DNA of 44,022 bases. Source: Syntrophaceae bacterium (GTDB lineage Bacteria > Desulfobacterota > Syntrophia > Syntrophales > Smithellaceae). The notes beneath the pieces were generated by a model. That model saw only the letters and a list, made by a program, of their open reading frames with translations. It was not told the origin of the DNA and did no database searches. The first letter of the stretch is position 1. Every line of letters starts with the position of its first letter. The translations under genes were made by a program, and so were the position numbers. Location: the NCBI GenBank assembly GCA_025355345.1, contig JANXZU010000139.1:1-44022 (forward strand). Reading direction: 5' to 3'. Shown one piece after another: positions 41,957-44,022 of this stretch.

Positions 41957-42934
41957 TTAATCTGCAGCATTGAAACGAAGAAAAGAAATTGGATGTATGG
42001 CAGTATCCGGAGAGATTTCTTCAATAACCTTCTGGAGCAGCCCATAGTGACCTTCGGTATCAAGCCAGGCCCATTCGCCATTAGTGTTTACCTCCAGGAA
42101 AAAATAGCCATCCTTTCCCCATAAAAAATCAAGCCTGCCGAAATGGAGTCCCATCTCTTTCATAAAACCGACAACACCTGATGCTATATTGTCCGGTAAT
42201 TGATGAGGTTGCCAATCGCCCTGTTCCCAATCGGAAGGCAGTTCACGCCAGTCTGTAACCCGATCAAGAAATCCTTTTCGATCAAGCTCAAAAGCAAATA
42301 AACGGTCATGGACGAATGCCACTGTGACATCCTTTTGAGCGTGCACATAATGCTGAATCATCCATGGACATTCCGCAGATAGTGAACTGTCCACAACCTT
42401 CGTTGTAAAAAGTAATTCCCGTGCTTCTTCATCACCCACCGGTTCCATCGTCAGACTCTTAACCACGATTTCATTATTCGCAGAAAAAATGCTTTGCGTG
42501 TTCCGACGGAACTGGTATTTTGGCACCTGAAAATATGATGCGGCAATTCGCATTTGTACGAACTTACCGGCATGTAACTCGGCAAAGGGTTCAACCAATA
42601 CAATCTTCCCATCTAACCATAATAGGTTTACCATTTCACGCAAGGCGTAGAGCATCTCACCATCATAGTAACGGTCTTCACCGGTGCGAGAAGCAGGACG
42701 GTGGGAACGTCGGCTCCATGGTTTCCGCCATAAAACTTTGGCTATATCCTCACTTGCTATTTCACGTCCGCTGGGGTCGGCAATAAAAATACCTTTCGTT
42801 GTGATTTCAAAGCGATAGTCGTTCCAGACATCATAATTAAAACGGAAAACTTTATCTGCCCCTAAACGAAATACCAGAATATCAGCAGTTGTATCATAGG
42901 AATTTGTTACAATTAACAGACGACGTTCTTTCAT
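41957..42934 (-). CDS. MvdC/MvdD-type ATP-grasp peptide ligase (graspetide synthetase)
   Basis: 325 residues, the usual length for graspetide ligases. The N-terminal pre-ATP-grasp domain (RRLLIVTNSYDTTADILVFR ... VLWRKPWSR) and the C-terminal LDFLWGKDGYFFLEVNTNGEWAWLD match MvdC/MvdD, whose Glu and Asn in EVNxNG bind Mg-ATP. Such enzymes activate Asp/Glu side chains of a precursor and join them to Ser/Thr (ester) or Lys (amide). The GGAGG site is 11 bases before the ATG. The 60-codon peptide gene directly upstream is the likely substrate. Confidence 0.85.
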   Translation of the reverse strand: MKERRLLIVTNSYDTTADILVFRLGADKVFRFNYDVWNDYRFEITTKGIFIADPSGREIASEDIAKVLWRKPWSRRSHRPASRTGEDRYYDGEMLYALREMVNLLWLDGKIVLVEPFAELHAGKFVQMRIAASYFQVPKYQFRRNTQSIFSANNEIVVKSLTMEPVGDEEARELLFTTKVVDSSLSAECPWMIQHYVHAQKDVTVAFVHDRLFAFELDRKGFLDRVTDWRELPSDWEQGDWQPHQLPDNIASGVVGFMKEMGLHFGRLDFLWGKDGYFFLEVNTNGEWAWLDTEGHYGLLQKVIEEISPDTAIHPISFLRFNAAD

Positions 42935-43017
42935 TTATTATCAAATACCTCCATCAAAGAACAATCTGATTTTTTTAGTCAATCGACAGGTGGTGCCAAA
43001 GATACATACAAACACAA

Positions 43018-43052
43018 ATCGCTCACTGTGAAAAAGTATCACAGTGAGCGAT
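43018..43052 (-). terminator. Hairpin between RiPP precursor and ATP-grasp genes (attenuator)
   Basis: A perfect 14-bp stem ATCGCTCACTGTGA / TCACAGTGAGCGAT with a 7-base loop, followed on the minus strand by TTGTGTTTGT. It lies after the precursor stop and before the ligase, so it probably stabilises or partly terminates the transcript and favours precursor over enzyme. Confidence 0.75.
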
Positions 43053-43074
43053 CTTAGGTCTCACAGTCTATTTC

Positions 43075-43257
43075 TCAGTCTGGATCCTTACTTTCGCCAT
43101 CAAAAGCTGTATCGCTCTTGGCAGACCACTTAATGAGGGATGCATCCTGTCCTACCCATCGACGTTGCTGGGTGTAATCATAATTACTCCCGGACTCAAA
43201 TAAATCTGCTCCCTCCGTCGGCATTTTGCACCTTGCCAAATCTTTAGCTGTTGTCAT
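43075..43257 (-). CDS. Predicted graspetide precursor peptide
   Basis: 60 residues beginning MTTAKDLARCKMPTEGADLF. The C-terminal end (KWSAKSDTAFDGESKDPD, residues 43-60) holds the expected donor/acceptor mix: Ser45, Ser48, Thr50, Ser56, Lys43, Lys47, Lys57 against Asp49, Asp53, Glu55, Asp58, Asp60. It has no microviridin TxKxPSD core and no PFFxRFLE leader, so it would be outside the classical microviridin group. It has a very strong ribosome binding site (AAAGGAGGTGA) and its own promoter, and precedes the ATP-grasp gene by 140 bases with a hairpin between. Substrate status is inferred from position and composition. Confidence 0.7.
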   Translation of the reverse strand: MTTAKDLARCKMPTEGADLFESGSNYDYTQQRRWVGQDASLIKWSAKSDTAFDGESKDPD

Positions 43258-43317
43258 TTATCTTCACCTCCTTTCTCCAAAAAAATCAAATTAAGGATAT
43301 GAACGTGTTACGATTAA

Positions 43318-43346
43318 TTTTTACTCCAAAGTGTAGATTATGTCAA
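43318..43346 (-). promoter_or_regulatory. Candidate promoter of the graspetide operon
   Basis: Minus-strand TTGACA, 17 bases, TAAAAA, about 60 bases before the precursor ATG. Confidence 0.5.
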
Positions 43347-43426
43347 ATTTATTTATAACCAAAATTAATCACCTGCAAAAACAATCAATTAAAAAAATAA
43401 TATAAAATCAATAACATAAAATGATG

Positions 43427-43455
43427 TTGACATTTATTAAAACTTGATTTATCTT
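43427..43455 (+). promoter_or_regulatory. Candidate promoter of the CSCSC peptide gene
   Basis: TTGACA, 17 bases, TATCTT, 100 bases before the ATG at 43555; with the opposite promoter it defines a divergent AT-rich control region (43258-43554). Confidence 0.45.
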
Positions 43456-43554
43456 CTAAAAAAGTAATTTGTTTTATGGTGTTTCCTAACTAACCCTTTA
43501 GGCAATTGAAAGTTTTTTATGGGGAATCGGATAATAAAAAAGGAGGGGGAAATA

Positions 43555-43707
43555 ATGAAAAAAGTGAAAACAGTAAAAAAATTAAAGCGAGTCACAGAGA
43601 TTAGTGCAAAAACCGCAGATTCGATCAAAGGTGGTAAAAGCTGCAGCTGTTCTTGCCAGACGGCGAATGAAAAAGCTGCAACGACTCTTAGTACGTTTAC
43701 CGCTTAG
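43555..43707 (+). CDS. Predicted RiPP precursor with Gly-Gly leader and Ser-Cys core
   Basis: 50 residues. A basic N-terminus (MKKVKTVKKLKRV) leads to EISAKTADSIKGG, a double-glycine leader end (Gly26-Gly27), then a 23-residue core with alternating Ser-Cys (KSCSCSC; Cys30, 32, 34) and a Thr/Ser-rich end (TTLSTFTA). The start at 43555 is set by AGGAGGGGG 6 bases upstream; the longer frame from 43519 is rejected. The SC alternation recalls substrates of azole-forming (TOMM) or lanthipeptide enzymes. No modifying enzyme or C39 peptidase is visible; an IS element follows within 200 bases. No homologue is recognised. Confidence 0.6.
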   Translation: MKKVKTVKKLKRVTEISAKTADSIKGGKSCSCSCQTANEKAATTLSTFTA

Positions 43708-43802
43708 TCCGTTTGACGAGCATTAGGTTTTGCTTTCTACCCATAATAACCTGGACGAAAGTGTCTGGAATATGGGCATTAATTAATGTTTTGCCTTCAG
43801 CC

Positions 43803-43840
43803 TGATCAGGTTGCCAAGCAATGGACACCTTTTAAGCTGA
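43803..43840 (-). mobile_element. Relic end of an IS related to the downstream IS3 element
   Basis: TGATCAGGTTGCCAAGCAAT then GGACACCTTTTAAGCTG parallels TGATCTGGTCAAGTAAAAAC then GGACACCTGGTTAAGCTG at 43883-43920, exactly 80 bases further on, including the position of the transposase stop codon (TTA on the plus strand). It is probably the remaining end of an older, related insertion. The rest of 43708-43882 shows no gene I can identify. Confidence 0.45.
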
Positions 43841-43882
43841 GTTGGTTTTTTTTGTTCAAAAAGCAACGACGAGTAGTAATTT

Positions 43883-44022
43883 TGATCTGGTCAAGTAAAA
43901 ACGGACACCTGGTTAAGCTGCTTTAGCCAAAATAAAATTATTTTCAAAATCATTTGGATTTTTGTAATCCAAATAAGAATGAAGACGATTGCTGTTGTAA
44001 AACATTTCGATGTACTGGATCA
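43883..44022 (-). mobile_element. IS3-family insertion sequence, right end, cut by the window edge
   Basis: The element's outer end appears to be 5'-TGATCTGGTCAAGTAAAAAC, beginning TG as IS3-family inverted repeats do, and it encloses the C-terminus of a transposase on the minus strand. The other end is outside the window. Confidence 0.7.
43913..44022 (-). CDS. IS3-family transposase (OrfB), C-terminal fragment
   Basis: The last 36 codons of an integrase-core transposase. IQYIEMFYNSNRLHSYLDYK followed by NPNDFENNF is the conserved C-terminal signature of IS3-family OrfB proteins, just after the catalytic Glu of the DDE triad (outside the window). It ends with TAA at 43913-43915, a few bases inside the element's end. 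Confidence 0.85.
   Translation of the reverse strand, partial: IQYIEMFYNSNRLHSYLDYKNPNDFENNFILAKAA

Noticed and set aside
43519..43554. Upstream in-frame ATG adding 12 residues to the CSCSC peptide
   Set aside because: It lacks its own ribosome binding site and includes the strong AGGAGGGGG site of the inner ATG within its coding sequence.
43696..43830. Minus-strand frame of about 44 codons (contains IAWQPDQAEGK) between the peptide gene and the IS
   Set aside because: Begins right after the relic IS stop codon, has no ribosome binding site and no recognisable family; probably chance.
1..44022. tRNA, rRNA, CRISPR arrays and known riboswitches
   Set aside because: Read for CCA-ended cloverleaves, regular direct repeats with spacers and conserved riboswitch cores in the spacers; none was convincing. 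A covariance-model scan would be needed to exclude them fully.

Overview
The window reads as chromosome of an anaerobic, probably syntrophic, Desulfobacterota (old Deltaproteobacteria) bacterium, most like Smithella/Syntrophus (Syntrophales). This is an inference from gene content: a trpS-scpA-scpB-rluB block, a class III polyhydroxyalkanoate (PHA) system, phenylacetate-CoA ligase with a double-ACT protein, tungstate uptake, an Fe-type superoxide dismutase and ferritin, and the lipase-chaperone and CFI-box surface proteins. No rRNA, tRNA or CRISPR array was recognised.

Layout. 1-2.9 kb: end of a zinc-type ABC importer (znuA fragment, znuC, znuB) followed by a BASS-family transporter. 3.0-7.5 kb: sodB, an IHF-like gene, then the minus-strand housekeeping run trpS-scpA-scpB-rluB (tRNA charging, chromosome condensation, rRNA pseudouridylation) and an HU gene. 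7.8-10 kb: a UbiA prenyltransferase paired with a radical SAM/SPASM enzyme. 10-15.3 kb: an accessory stretch with a secreted M6 metalloprotease carrying a CFI-box C-terminus, a lipoprotein SGNH hydrolase with a lipase-chaperone-like protein, and a decayed remnant of a second CFI-box tail. 15.3-26.7 kb: mltA, GNAT, recN, nadK, rdgC, two phasin-like genes, an acyltransferase, bamD, trxA, an MTAP/PNP phosphorylase, and a minus-strand operon paaK - ACT - protein with a twin CQLG repeat.

27-32.5 kb is a PHA locus: phaE, phaC (with a Lys/Pro-rich tail), a GAF protein and phaJ on the plus strand, two more phasin-like genes on the minus strand, and the regulator phaR. 32.6-36 kb holds a NIL-ferredoxin, a PAQR membrane protein, an esterase, a thioesterase and a ferritin. 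36-40 kb is the tungstate system tupABC with its probable HTH/PBP-like regulator, separated by the internally deleted relic of a second tupA.

40-44 kb is the most novel part. It is a compact RiPP locus: a 60-aa acidic precursor, an MvdC/MvdD-type ATP-grasp ligase and an ATM1-like ABC exporter, all on the minus strand, with a strong hairpin between precursor and ligase. Divergent from it is a second 50-aa precursor-like peptide with a Gly-Gly leader end and a Ser-Cys-alternating core, for which no modifying enzyme is visible. The window ends in an IS3-family element, next to what looks like the end of an older related element.
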